From NCBI GenBank assembly GCA_017383445.1, contig JAFNXQ010000084.1:1-58472 (forward strand): a stretch of 58,472 bases of DNA. Reading direction: 5' to 3'. Positions 8,335 to 16,685 of the stretch are shown in pieces. A program made the translations under genes and the position numbers. Every line of letters starts with the position of its first letter. Position 1 is the stretch's first letter. Source of the DNA: Alistipes sp. (GTDB taxonomy: Bacteria > Bacteroidota > Bacteroidia > Bacteroidales > Rikenellaceae). Under the pieces are notes generated by a model, which did no database searches, was not told the origin of the DNA, and saw nothing but the letters and a program-made list of their open reading frames with translations.

Positions 8335-10449
8335 CTACGATATCATCGAGAAATCAAATTTCCGACCCGCCGAGTGTCGTGCCCGCAGGGCTTTGAGCTG
8401 CCTGTGGTCGGGGTGTTCGAGTTGCGGATCGGCCGAGAGCAGGGCTATGGCAGCCTCGCGAGCTGTCGAGAGTAACTCGGCATCGAGTGTCGGGTTGGCA
8501 ATCTTCAAATCAAACGCCACGCCACTCTGCTGTGTGCCGTTTATGTCACCCGCACCTCGCAGTTTGAGGTCAAGCTCCGCCAGACGGAATCCGTCCGATG
8601 TCTCGCACATAGCTTGCAGACGCTGGCGTGCCTCACGCGAGAGCTTCTCGCTCGACATAAGGATACAGAACGACTGCTCGCCACCTCGTCCTACGCGTCC
8701 TCGCAACTGATGCAACTGCGACAGGCCGAAGCGTTCTGCCGACTCGATGACCATAACCGTTGCGTTGGGAACATCCACGCCCACCTCGATAACCGAAGTG
8801 GCAACCAATATGTCGGCCTCGTGCTCCTTGAATTGACGCATCGACTCCTCCTTGTCCTGTGGCTTCATCTTGCCGTGACACACCGTGACGCGGTAGTCGG
8901 GCAGGGGGAAGTCCCTCACGATTGACTCAAAGCCATCTTCAAGATCCTTGTAGTCCATCGTCTCGGACTCCTTGATGAGGGGATATACCACATAGACCTG
9001 TCGCCCTGCCTCTATCTGCTTATGCAGGAAACCCCACAGTTTGAGTCTTGCCGAGTCGTAGTAGTGGTAGGTGCGTATGGGCTGGCGTCCGGGTGGCAGT
9101 TCGTCAATCACCGAGACATCCAAATCGCCATAAAGCGTCATAGCCAGTGTGCGGGGTATGGGTGTGGCGGTCATTACAAGTATGTGTGGCGGCTGCTGGT
9201 TCTTGGTCCAGAGCCTTGCTCGCTGCTCCACGCCGAAGCGGTGCTGCTCGTCGATGACGACATATCCGAGGTTGGCAAAACGCACATTATCCTCAATCAG
9301 GGCGTGCGTGCCTATGAGGATATCTACCTCGCCCGATGCTATACCCTCCAACGCCCGGCGGCGTTCAGCCGTCTTTGATGAGCCGGTGAGTATGGCCACC
9401 CGCAGATCCATACCTTCGGTCTGTCGCGATATGGTGGCGAAGTGCTGGCGTGCCAGAATCTCGGTCGGGGCCATCATACAGGCCTGAAAGCCGTTATCTA
9501 CGGCCAGAAGCATCGACATCAGAGCCACCATTGTCTTACCGCTGCCCACATCGCCTTGCAGCAGGCGGTTCATCTGATATCCCGATACGGTATCCTGTCG
9601 TATCTCCTTAATCACTCGCTTTTGTGCCGAAGTGAGAGCAAAGGGAATCTTGTCGTTAAAGAAGGTGTTGAACAGTTCTCCCACGCGGGGGAAGAGAAAT
9701 CCGTTATTCTTCGACAGTCGGTCACTACGCAACGTCTGTATCGATAGCTGTACGCCTAACAACTCGTCAAATTTCAGTCGCTGCTCGGCTCTCTTCTGCA
9801 TCTCGGCCGACTGCGGAAAGTGTATGTTGAACATAGCCTCACGCAGCGAAAGCAGGCCATAGTGTTGTCGCAGACTTTCGGGAAGAATCTCCTCGATATG
9901 CTCCTGGGCTATGCTCCACGCATTTGTGATGATTTTGTAGAAGCCTTTGGCTCCAAACGACGAGGCTATCTTCTCGGTTGAGGGGTATATGCCTTGCAGA
10001 GCACTCTGCACGGGGCGGTTGAGAGCCTTCTCCACAAGGTCAAGTTCGGGATGAGCCATCTGTAACTCGCCACGAAAGAACGAAGGACGGCCAAAGATGA
10101 GATACTCACGCCCCACCTCGATACTCTTCTCAATCCACTTTATGCCTCTGAACCAGGTCAGCTCTGCCGAGCCGCTGCTGTCCGACACAAAGGCCGAGAA
10201 GCGTTGTGAACGCCCTGTACCTGCATAGGCTACGCCCGTTACGCGTGCCCGTATCTGCACAAGAGCCGAGTCCATCGACTCATTGACCTCGGCTATGGGA
10301 TATATCTTCGTGCGGTCCACATAACGGAACGGATAGTGACGCAGCAAATCGCCAATGGTGATGATGCCCAGCTCCTTCTCCAGAAGTTTTGCTCGGGCCT
10401 CACCCACACCGGGTACATATTTCACGCTGTTATCAAGATAGTTTCCCAT
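8335..10449 (-). CDS. recG: ATP-dependent DNA helicase RecG
   Basis: Branched-DNA helicase that remodels stalled forks and Holliday junctions. 704 residues, the usual length. The N-terminal wedge/OB domain begins with the helix-hairpin-like VKYVPGVGEARAKLL (about 9-24). Helicase motif I GDVGSGKT is near residue 300, motif II DEQH near 396, and QLRGRVGRGGEQS (motif VI) lies in the C-terminal half, followed by a TRG-type region. The start MGNYLDNSV gives the family N-terminus; a longer in-frame start at 10602 would lie upstream of the promoter. That promoter sits only 4 bp before the ATG, implying a leaderless mRNA. Confidence 0.95.
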   Translation of the reverse strand: MGNYLDNSVKYVPGVGEARAKLLEKELGIITIGDLLRHYPFRYVDRTKIYPIAEVNESMDSALVQIRARVTGVAYAGTGRSQRFSAFVSDSSGSAELTWFRGIKWIEKSIEVGREYLIFGRPSFFRGELQMAHPELDLVEKALNRPVQSALQGIYPSTEKIASSFGAKGFYKIITNAWSIAQEHIEEILPESLRQHYGLLSLREAMFNIHFPQSAEMQKRAEQRLKFDELLGVQLSIQTLRSDRLSKNNGFLFPRVGELFNTFFNDKIPFALTSAQKRVIKEIRQDTVSGYQMNRLLQGDVGSGKTMVALMSMLLAVDNGFQACMMAPTEILARQHFATISRQTEGMDLRVAILTGSSKTAERRRALEGIASGEVDILIGTHALIEDNVRFANLGYVVIDEQHRFGVEQRARLWTKNQQPPHILVMTATPIPRTLAMTLYGDLDVSVIDELPPGRQPIRTYHYYDSARLKLWGFLHKQIEAGRQVYVVYPLIKESETMDYKDLEDGFESIVRDFPLPDYRVTVCHGKMKPQDKEESMRQFKEHEADILVATSVIEVGVDVPNATVMVIESAERFGLSQLHQLRGRVGRGGEQSFCILMSSEKLSREARQRLQAMCETSDGFRLAELDLKLRGAGDINGTQQSGVAFDLKIANPTLDAELLSTAREAAIALLSADPQLEHPDHRQLKALRARHSAGRKFDFSMIS

Positions 10450-10453
10450 ACTA

Positions 10454-10485
10454 CAAAGGTAGGATTCTAAAATGAAAAATGCAAA
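10454..10485 (-). promoter_or_regulatory. Promoter of recG, apparently leaderless
   Basis: On the reverse strand TACCTTTG (10461-10454) is a perfect -7 element and TTTG (10485-10482) lies 20 bp upstream. Only 4 nt separate the box from the recG ATG at 10449, so transcription would begin at or within a base or two of the start codon. Confidence 0.65.
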
Positions 10486-10527
10486 AATAGAGCTCCGATG
10501 GTGTGTCAGATGAAAATAATTCGGAAT

Positions 10528-10562
10528 TTTGAATTCGAAGTTTTGAAATGTTCCTATCTTTG
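10528..10562 (+). promoter_or_regulatory. Promoter of the GH123-like lipoprotein gene
   Basis: TATCTTTG (10555-10562) is a perfect -7 element. The nearest TTTG (10528-10531) is 23 bp upstream, slightly far. Predicted leader about 50 nt before ATG 10619. Confidence 0.5.
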
Positions 10563-10618
10563 TAGATGGTTTCGGATATTCCGAAACGATTTTATACCAC
10601 ATTTATATTATACAACCG

Positions 10619-12349
10619 ATGGTGCAAAGATTTTTCCTCGTCATATCACTTCTGCTCCTTACAGGCTGTGCGGAGTATCAGCCCGTTGTAACCTTCGCCG
10701 AGGCGGAGGGTGAGCCTCTCTCTGCTGAAGCAGAGGCGGCGTGGGCGGCCGAACCGGAGGGGCTGAACGCTGCGTGGGGCAATATCGATATCCAATACCT
10801 GCGTGACGAGGTGCCTGTGGCGGAGCTTGCTCGCGAGTGCCACCTTGTGGGCTGGCGTGGTGAGAGGGTGTCGGCACAGATTCTCCTCTGGACAAAGGAT
10901 AGTGTGCAGGGTGTGCAATGCCGTGCAAGTCGACTTAAATCAGCCGATGCTGTAATTCCATCTTCGGCCATAAAGAGCCGTTTTGTGCGTTATACGATTG
11001 CCGATGAGCAGACCTATCGTTTCGAGAAGAGTGGCAGAAGCTACCTTGCTCCCGATATGCTCGATACGCTGTCGCGATTTGATATGCAGCCCGCTACCAC
11101 ACGCCCTGTGTGGCTGACGATAGATATCCCCCGTGACGCCGAGGCGGGCATATATAAAGGTCACATCACCATAAGCCACAATGGTCGTGGCCGTGTGCGG
11201 ATGCCTTTCAGCTTGGAGATTGCCGACCATACGCTTCCGCCCGTAAATGAGTGGGCATATCATCTCGACCTGTGGCAACATCCGTCGGCTGTGGCACGCG
11301 TGGAGGGTGTCGAGGTGTGGAGTGATGCCCATTTTGAGGCTATGCGACCCGTGATGCAGCTGCTTGCCGATGCAGGTCAGAAGGTTATCACCGCTACGCT
11401 GAATAAAGACCCGTGGAATCATCAGTGCTACGACGGCTACGAGAGTATGATTCGCTGGACAAAGCACGCCGACGGTGGCTGGAGCTACGACTATCGCGTG
11501 TTTGACCGCTGGGTGGAGTTTATGCTGGGTCTGGGTATCAACAAGATGATAAATTGCTACTCTATGGTACCGTGGAACTGCGAGATAGAGTATTTCGACG
11601 AGGCACAGGGCGAGGTTGTAACCGTTGAGGCGAAGCCCTCCACACCACTCTTTGAGCAGATGTGGGGCCCGTTCCTTGCAGACTTCAAGCAACACCTCGC
11701 CGAGAGAGGCTGGACAGAGATTACCAATATCGCAATGGATGAACGAGCACCCGAGGATATGGATGCTGCGGTGGCGATTTTGAAGAAGTATGCCCCCGAA
11801 CTGAACTTTGCGTTGGCCGATAACCATAAGTCGTACAAGCGTTATACTATGATGCGTGATGTATGCGTGGCTATGCACCACGCCGCTGACCGAGAGGATA
11901 TCGATGCCCGCCGCGAGAGAGGCGACAACACTACCTTCTATATATGTTGTATCCCCGCCTATCCCAACACCTTCACCTGCTCGGAACCTTTCGAGGCCGA
12001 GATGCTGGGGTGGTGTGGCGTTGCCGCAGGCTACGACGGAATGTTGCGTTGGGCGTATAACTCGTGGCCCGCAGAGCCTCACATAGATTCACGTTTCGGA
12101 ACATGGAAGTCGGGTGACACCTTCCTTGTCTATCCTGCGGCCCGTTCTTCGGTGCGTTTTGAGAGGTTGCGAGATGGCATAGAGGTTGCCGAGAAGGTGC
12201 GATTGCTGCGTCAGGAGGGTGTTGAGATGGCTGATGTCGAGGCTGCAATGGAGAAGATTCTCTCGACCAATGCCCACGACCATAATCAGAGTTGGAGAGA
12301 TATCATCAGCGAGGCACGCAAGCGTCTTGACGAGGCCTCTTGCAGATAG
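10619..12349 (+). CDS. GH123/DUF4091-like lipoprotein glycosidase
   Basis: 576 residues with a lipoprotein signal peptide (LLLLTGC, Cys18). The N-terminal half (about 50-215) is beta-sandwich-like, ending PFSLEIADHTLPP. The C-terminal half is a TIM-barrel-like region with an adjacent Asp-Glu pair (IAMDERAPEDM, near residue 380). In GH123 N-acetyl-galactosaminidases an adjacent Asp-Glu pair carries out substrate-assisted catalysis. The late block GYDGMLRWAYNSWP is typical of DUF4091. Probably acts on host or microbial glycans at the cell surface; substrate is inferred only. ispG follows 32 bp later and recO after that, so this glycosidase may lead a housekeeping operon. Confidence 0.8.
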   Translation: MVQRFFLVISLLLLTGCAEYQPVVTFAEAEGEPLSAEAEAAWAAEPEGLNAAWGNIDIQYLRDEVPVAELARECHLVGWRGERVSAQILLWTKDSVQGVQCRASRLKSADAVIPSSAIKSRFVRYTIADEQTYRFEKSGRSYLAPDMLDTLSRFDMQPATTRPVWLTIDIPRDAEAGIYKGHITISHNGRGRVRMPFSLEIADHTLPPVNEWAYHLDLWQHPSAVARVEGVEVWSDAHFEAMRPVMQLLADAGQKVITATLNKDPWNHQCYDGYESMIRWTKHADGGWSYDYRVFDRWVEFMLGLGINKMINCYSMVPWNCEIEYFDEAQGEVVTVEAKPSTPLFEQMWGPFLADFKQHLAERGWTEITNIAMDERAPEDMDAAVAILKKYAPELNFALADNHKSYKRYTMMRDVCVAMHHAADREDIDARRERGDNTTFYICCIPAYPNTFTCSEPFEAEMLGWCGVAAGYDGMLRWAYNSWPAEPHIDSRFGTWKSGDTFLVYPAARSSVRFERLRDGIEVAEKVRLLRQEGVEMADVEAAMEKILSTNAHDHNQSWRDIISEARKRLDEASCR

Positions 12350-12381
12350 TTTTTTAGAAAGAAAATCAGAGTTTAAGAGTT

Positions 12382-13872
12382 ATGGATATAACAAAGTTTT
12401 CACGCCGTAAGGCTCACGAGGTGCGTATCGGTGGGGTGCGTATCGGCTCGGACTACCCCATAGCCGTACAGTCGATGACCAACACACCGACAGCCGACAC
12501 CGAGGCGAGTGTGGCACAAATCAGGCGTATAGCCGATGCGGGAGCTGGCATAGTACGCCTCACGGCACAGGGTCGCAAGGAGGGCGAGAATCTCGAAAAT
12601 ATAGTGCGTGAGATGCGTCAGTCGGGCTATCCGACAGCCATCGTTGCCGATATTCACTTCGTACCGGAGGTGGCTGCCATAGCGGCACGCTATGTCGATA
12701 AGGTGCGTATCAACCCCGGCAACTATCGCCTTACGGGTGGCGACTTGGAGGCTCTCATAGCACAGTGCCGCGAGAGAGGCGTGGCTCTGCGTATAGGCGT
12801 TAATCACGGCTCGCTGGCGAAGCGTATCTTCGACGAGTGGGGCGACACGCCGCAGGGTATGGTCGCTTCGGCGATGGAGTTTTTGAGGGTCTGCCGCCGC
12901 GAGACTTTCGATCAGGTGGTGGTCTCGATGAAGTCGAGCAATACACGCGTTATGGTGCAGGCCTACCGCCTTTTGGTGGAGGCAATGGATGCCGAGGGTA
13001 TGACCTATCCGGTGCATCTGGGCGTTACCGAGGCGGGCAACGGCATTGAGGGCCGCATAAAGAGTGCTGTGGGCATCGGAGCATTGCTCTCCGATGGCAT
13101 TGGCGACACGATTCGTGTCTCGCTGACCGAAGCTCCCGAAAACGAAGTTCCCGTAGCCGAGATGCTGGTCGATTATTTCGCCTGTCGTGAGGGCGAGTTC
13201 GTGGTGCAGCACCCCGAACGCTATCACGCTACGGAGTTTGTGCGTCGCAGCAGTGTCACAACTCCCATCACGCATGACGAGCTGACCGATGCGTTCCGCG
13301 TTGTGGAGGCTGTCAGCAAAAATCCTTCGGCGGAGTTGCGTGCCGCCATTCTCGATATGGACGACAGTGTGCCCGTGGTGGTGAAGCGTCGTTACGAGGA
13401 TACGGACGTTGAGTCAGTTGCGGTTAAGGCGGCTGCCGATATGGGTGTGCTGTTGCTTGATGGTCTGGCCGATGGCGTGTGGGTGGATGCTCCGGCGTTG
13501 TCTGGCGATGAGGTGCGTGATATAGAGCTTATGATTTTGCAGGCGGCACGCGTGCGTTTTTCGCATACCGAGTATATCGCTTGCCCGAGTTGTGGTCGCA
13601 CGCTTTACGATATAGAGAAGACTTTGGCCGACATCAAGAGTCGCACGTCGCACCTGAAAAATTTGAAGATAGGCATTATGGGCTGCATTGTCAATGGCCC
13701 GGGCGAGATGGCCGATGCCGACTACGGTTATGTGGGTGCTGCGGCGGGTCGCATCACGCTGTATAAGGGTCGTGAGATTGTAGAACGCAACATCCCGCAA
13801 GAGGAGGCTATCGAACGCCTCATTGAGTTGATAAAGTCAAATGGCGACTGGGTAGAGCCCACCGAAAAATAG
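12382..13872 (+). CDS. ispG: 4-hydroxy-3-methylbut-2-enyl diphosphate synthase
   Basis: Iron-sulfur enzyme of the MEP pathway that converts methylerythritol cyclodiphosphate to HMBPP. 496 residues. The N-terminal TIM barrel begins with IAVQSMTNTPTADTEAS and carries VADIHF and VRINPGN. The C-terminal [4Fe-4S] domain carries CPSCGR (near 402-407) and GIMGCIVNGPGEMADADYG (near 432-450), which supply the three cysteines and the conserved glutamate. It is longer than the E. coli enzyme, with a middle insertion (about 265-390), but seems shorter than the roughly 600-residue three-domain form I know from Bacteroides. It is followed 5 bp later by recO. Confidence 0.95.
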   Translation: MDITKFSRRKAHEVRIGGVRIGSDYPIAVQSMTNTPTADTEASVAQIRRIADAGAGIVRLTAQGRKEGENLENIVREMRQSGYPTAIVADIHFVPEVAAIAARYVDKVRINPGNYRLTGGDLEALIAQCRERGVALRIGVNHGSLAKRIFDEWGDTPQGMVASAMEFLRVCRRETFDQVVVSMKSSNTRVMVQAYRLLVEAMDAEGMTYPVHLGVTEAGNGIEGRIKSAVGIGALLSDGIGDTIRVSLTEAPENEVPVAEMLVDYFACREGEFVVQHPERYHATEFVRRSSVTTPITHDELTDAFRVVEAVSKNPSAELRAAILDMDDSVPVVVKRRYEDTDVESVAVKAAADMGVLLLDGLADGVWVDAPALSGDEVRDIELMILQAARVRFSHTEYIACPSCGRTLYDIEKTLADIKSRTSHLKNLKIGIMGCIVNGPGEMADADYGYVGAAAGRITLYKGREIVERNIPQEEAIERLIELIKSNGDWVEPTEK

Positions 13873-13877
13873 ATATT

Positions 13878-14618
13878 ATGGCTGGTCAGGCGATGAAACG
13901 ATATACCGCACGCGGCATAGTGCTCAATACCGTCAAGTATGGCGATAAGGGCCTTGTTGTGCAGATGCTCACCTCGTCGCACGGCCGTCAGAGCTATATG
14001 GTGCAGGGGCTTGGCTCAAAGCGAGGCACAGGCTCGCGTCAGGCTCTTTTTCAGCCAATGTTTGCTGTCGAGTTTGAGGGTCTGGAATCGACAAAGATGC
14101 AGATGCACCGCTTCGGCGAGGTGCATAGTGGCATAGTGCTGCATAGCATACCCTTCGATGTGAGAAAATCGACCATAGCACTCTTTATGGCAGAGGTTTT
14201 GCATCGTCTGGTCAAGGAGAGTGAGGCGAACGAGATGCTGTTCGACTTCGTGTGGGGCTCTGTTGAGGCGTTGGATGGGGCTGATGAGGGTGTGGCCAAC
14301 TTCCACCTGTGGTTTCTCTCGCATCTGTGCCGGTTTCTGGGTTTCTCGCCCGGCAACGAATATATCCCCGATGGCTGGTTCAATATCGCCGAGGGACACT
14401 TCACAGCAGAGGAGCCGCCCCGCGAATATTGTATGACACGCGAAAACGCACTCATCCTCCGCGATATGCTGGAGTGCGATGTGCGTTATCTTGGTGAGAT
14501 AGGTCTCAACCGCCTTCAAAGGGTTGATTTTCTCTCCGCTTTGCTACGCTACTATGGGTATCATCTCGATACGATAAACTCCGTGCAGTCGATAAAGATT
14601 TTGCAAGAGGTGTTTTAA
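13878..14618 (+). CDS. recO: DNA repair protein RecO
   Basis: Recombination mediator that anneals single strands and helps RecR load RecA at gaps. 246 residues. The N-terminal OB fold is recognisable from YTARGIVLNTVKYGDKGLVVQMLT (continuing to SYMVQGLGSKRG), followed by the helical domain (LFMAEVLHRLVKE, FHLWFLSHLCRFLGFSP). The usual zinc-finger cysteines are missing, as in many Bacteroidota RecO proteins. ATG 13878 gives MAGQAMKRYT; ATG 13893 (MKRYT) is closer to the family start and equally possible. It starts 5 bp after ispG, in the same operon. Confidence 0.92.
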   Translation: MAGQAMKRYTARGIVLNTVKYGDKGLVVQMLTSSHGRQSYMVQGLGSKRGTGSRQALFQPMFAVEFEGLESTKMQMHRFGEVHSGIVLHSIPFDVRKSTIALFMAEVLHRLVKESEANEMLFDFVWGSVEALDGADEGVANFHLWFLSHLCRFLGFSPGNEYIPDGWFNIAEGHFTAEEPPREYCMTRENALILRDMLECDVRYLGEIGLNRLQRVDFLSALLRYYGYHLDTINSVQSIKILQEVF

Positions 14619-14628
14619 TTGTATTGAG

Positions 14629-15060
14629 GTGAGATTTCGTCTGTTATTAAGTATAGTTATACTCTGTGTGGTGGTTCTGGTAGGGCATCTGTTCTACTAC
14701 AACTCGCTGCGTGCCGCCTCGCAGGAGCCGAAGCGGTGGACGGCGGGTGATACTCTGTGGTTTGAGATTGATTCTCTGCCCGTGTTGCCCTCCTCTGCCA
14801 ATGATGATTCGCTTGATTTTCTGTTGCTTATGCCCTCGCACTCGCGACAGGAGCTGCGTGTGGATTTCGTTCCGCACTCCCAGCAATTGCCTCATATCAC
14901 TTTCGATTATTCAGTCCCCTATTGGAGTGTCTATCGCCGTTCGATAACGGTCTGGGGTATAACATTCTCTACGGGACAGCTCTCGCCCTTTGCTCCCTAT
15001 CCGGCGGCAAAGAGTCAGGAGGCTACTGTTTTGTCGTTTCCTCTGCAACCTCCCCGTTAG
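14629..15060 (+). CDS. Small membrane-anchored hypothetical protein (GTG start)
   Basis: 143 residues, read from a GTG at 14629, 10 bp after recO. One N-terminal hydrophobic helix (about residues 4-23) would anchor a periplasmic domain of about 120 residues with DTLWFEIDSLPVLPSS and a beta-rich C-terminal half. No family recognised. Its last 38 bp overlap the 3' end of the convergent deformylase gene. A similar small protein after recO is plausible in relatives but I cannot confirm it, and the GTG start lowers confidence. Confidence 0.55.
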   Translation: MRFRLLLSIVILCVVVLVGHLFYYNSLRAASQEPKRWTAGDTLWFEIDSLPVLPSSANDDSLDFLLLMPSHSRQELRVDFVPHSQQLPHITFDYSVPYWSVYRRSITVWGITFSTGQLSPFAPYPAAKSQEATVLSFPLQPPR

Positions 15061-15643
15061 GAGTGTCGCTTATGCGGTCAATATACAGTATGCCGTCGAG
15101 GTGGTCTATCTCGTGCTGGAAAATAACAGCTGTAAAGTCCTCGATGATTTCGGTCTGACGCTTGAACTGCAAGTCGCGATAACGCAGCGTGATGCAGCGA
15201 GAACGCAACACCTCGCCGCGATGATTGGGTACCGACAGACACCCCTCGTTGCCGTACTCCTTCGGCTCGCCATACTCCACGATTTCGGGGTTGACGTAGA
15301 ACTCAAAAGGCTCGCCCTCCTTGTCAAAACGCTGCACAGCCACCAGACGACGCAGGATACCCACCTGCGGTGCTGCTATGCCCACGCCCTCGTTCTCGGG
15401 GTTACGCACCGTTTTGAGCATGCGGCGGCAGAGTGTCGCAAACTCCTCCGAGAGAACATCTTTCTTGGTCAGAGGCTTTGACTTTTTGCGAATGAGCAGA
15501 GAGTCTTTCTCGTTATCAATGCTCATCACAGGCATCATATTGTTGCCCGTGCCTATTGTTGCCTTTTCCGCTTCGGTAAAACCACGCTGGCAGCTTGTCG
15601 TACTTAACGAAATAGTCATAATTATCGCTAAAATCAGTTTCAT
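15023..15643 (-). CDS. def: Peptide deformylase with lipoprotein-like signal
   Basis: Family reaction: removal of the formyl group from N-terminal methionine of nascent proteins. All three metal-site motifs are intact: GVGIAAPQVG (86-95), EGCLSVP (133-139, Cys135) and HEIDH (177-181). Unlike ordinary deformylases, the 206-residue protein starts with a hydrophobic signal (LILAIIMTISLSTTSC) and a cysteine at 18 that resembles a Bacteroidota lipobox. It could therefore be exported, where formyl-Met substrates would be unusual. A second, cytoplasmic def may exist elsewhere. The 3' end overlaps the convergent small gene by 38 bp. Confidence 0.88.
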   Translation of the reverse strand: MKLILAIIMTISLSTTSCQRGFTEAEKATIGTGNNMMPVMSIDNEKDSLLIRKKSKPLTKKDVLSEEFATLCRRMLKTVRNPENEGVGIAAPQVGILRRLVAVQRFDKEGEPFEFYVNPEIVEYGEPKEYGNEGCLSVPNHRGEVLRSRCITLRYRDLQFKRQTEIIEDFTAVIFQHEIDHLDGILYIDRISDTPNGEVAEETTKQ

Positions 15644-15754
15644 AAATGGTAGTTAAGGAGTATCCCGGAAGACAAAGGTAACTTTTTATTTTGATATATG
15701 CAATTTCTAAAATGATTTTTTATTCCCCGCAATTATCAAAAACCGGAACAAGAT

Positions 15755-15786
15755 GTTGAAAAACCGAAAATATTTCGATAATTTTG
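15755..15786 (+). promoter_or_regulatory. Promoter of the aldolase-kinase-isomerase operon
   Basis: TAATTTTG (15779-15786) matches TAnnTTTG; GTTG (15755-15758) is a near -33 element at 20 bp. Predicted leader about 42 nt before ATG 15834. Confidence 0.55.
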
Positions 15787-15833
15787 TTTGTCACAGATTT
15801 TTGAAACGAGATAAAGACAAAACACAATAAGTT

Positions 15834-16673
15834 ATGATAGTATCACTTAAAGAGATGTTGCAGGAGGCCGACAAGGGTCGTTATGCTGTCGGTGCGTTTA
15901 ACTGTTTGAGTCTGGAGAATGTCGAGGGAGCCATTGCGGCTGCCGAGGAGTTGCGTTCGCCTATCATTATCCAGCTTGCCGAGGTGCAGTTCCCCTGTGC
16001 CCCGATGAATCTTATGGCTCCAATCTATCTGGAGGCGGCACGCCGGGCGTCGGTGCCCGTCGTGGTGCATTTGGACCACGGTCAGAGCTTTGAGACCTGT
16101 GCCGAGGCTATTCGCTTGGGCTTTGGCTCGGTGATGTTCGATGGTGCGTCGCTGCCCTTTGAGGAGAATGTACGCATTACACGCGAGGTTACGCGTATGG
16201 CGAAGGCTATGGGCGTCGATGTTGAGGCCGAGCTGGGTAAGGTTGGCGATGTGGGCAAGGATGACGATAAGGCCGATGTCTTTACCGATGTCGAGGAGTC
16301 GGCACGCTTCATTGAGCTTACGGGTGTTGATGCGTTGGCTGTTGCCATAGGTAACCAGCACGGACGCTATGTCGCTACGCCGAAGCTCAATATCGACCGA
16401 CTTATTGAGTTGCACGAGAGAAACCGTATGCCGCTGGTATTGCACGGCGGTAGCGGTACAAGCGTAGAGGATTTCAAGGCTTGTATCCATAACGGCATTT
16501 GCAAGATTAATGTCGCTACGGCTATTCAGGTGGGTATCACCGAGAGAGTACAGCAGTATCTGCGTGAGGCGGCAAATCCTGATTATATCACAATGAAGGG
16601 CGTTATCCGCGAGGCATCGAAGGAGGTTGTGAAGGAGCATATCCTTTTGTTTGAGAGTAATAACCGAGCATAA
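15834..16673 (+). CDS. Class II ketose-bisphosphate aldolase
   Basis: 279-residue zinc-dependent aldolase of the FbaA/GatY/KbaY group, which cleaves ketose (bis)phosphates to dihydroxyacetone phosphate and an aldehyde. Visible motifs: GAFNCLSLENV near the start, VHLDHGQS (near 80, catalytic Asp and metal His), EAELGKVG (near 132), GNQHGRY (near 178) and LHGGSGTS (near 206, metal His and phosphate loop), ending in the usual VATAIQ phosphate-binding block. Size and sequence are closer to the small GatY/KbaY-type aldolases than to the long glycolytic FbaA. The kinase gene follows 12 bp later, which argues for a dedicated sugar pathway rather than glycolysis. Confidence 0.88.
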   Translation: MIVSLKEMLQEADKGRYAVGAFNCLSLENVEGAIAAAEELRSPIIIQLAEVQFPCAPMNLMAPIYLEAARRASVPVVVHLDHGQSFETCAEAIRLGFGSVMFDGASLPFEENVRITREVTRMAKAMGVDVEAELGKVGDVGKDDDKADVFTDVEESARFIELTGVDALAVAIGNQHGRYVATPKLNIDRLIELHERNRMPLVLHGGSGTSVEDFKACIHNGICKINVATAIQVGITERVQQYLREAANPDYITMKGVIREASKEVVKEHILLFESNNRA

Positions 16674-16685
16674 AACCGAGGGAGT

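Noticed and set aside
10940-12082. Antisense frame of 380 codons opposite the GH123-like gene
   Set aside because: Shadow frame with no recognisable domain, promoter or ribosome-binding site.
15661-15833. Riboswitch or operator before the aldolase operon
   Set aside because: AT-rich DNA with a promoter only; no conserved riboswitch core or clear palindrome seen.
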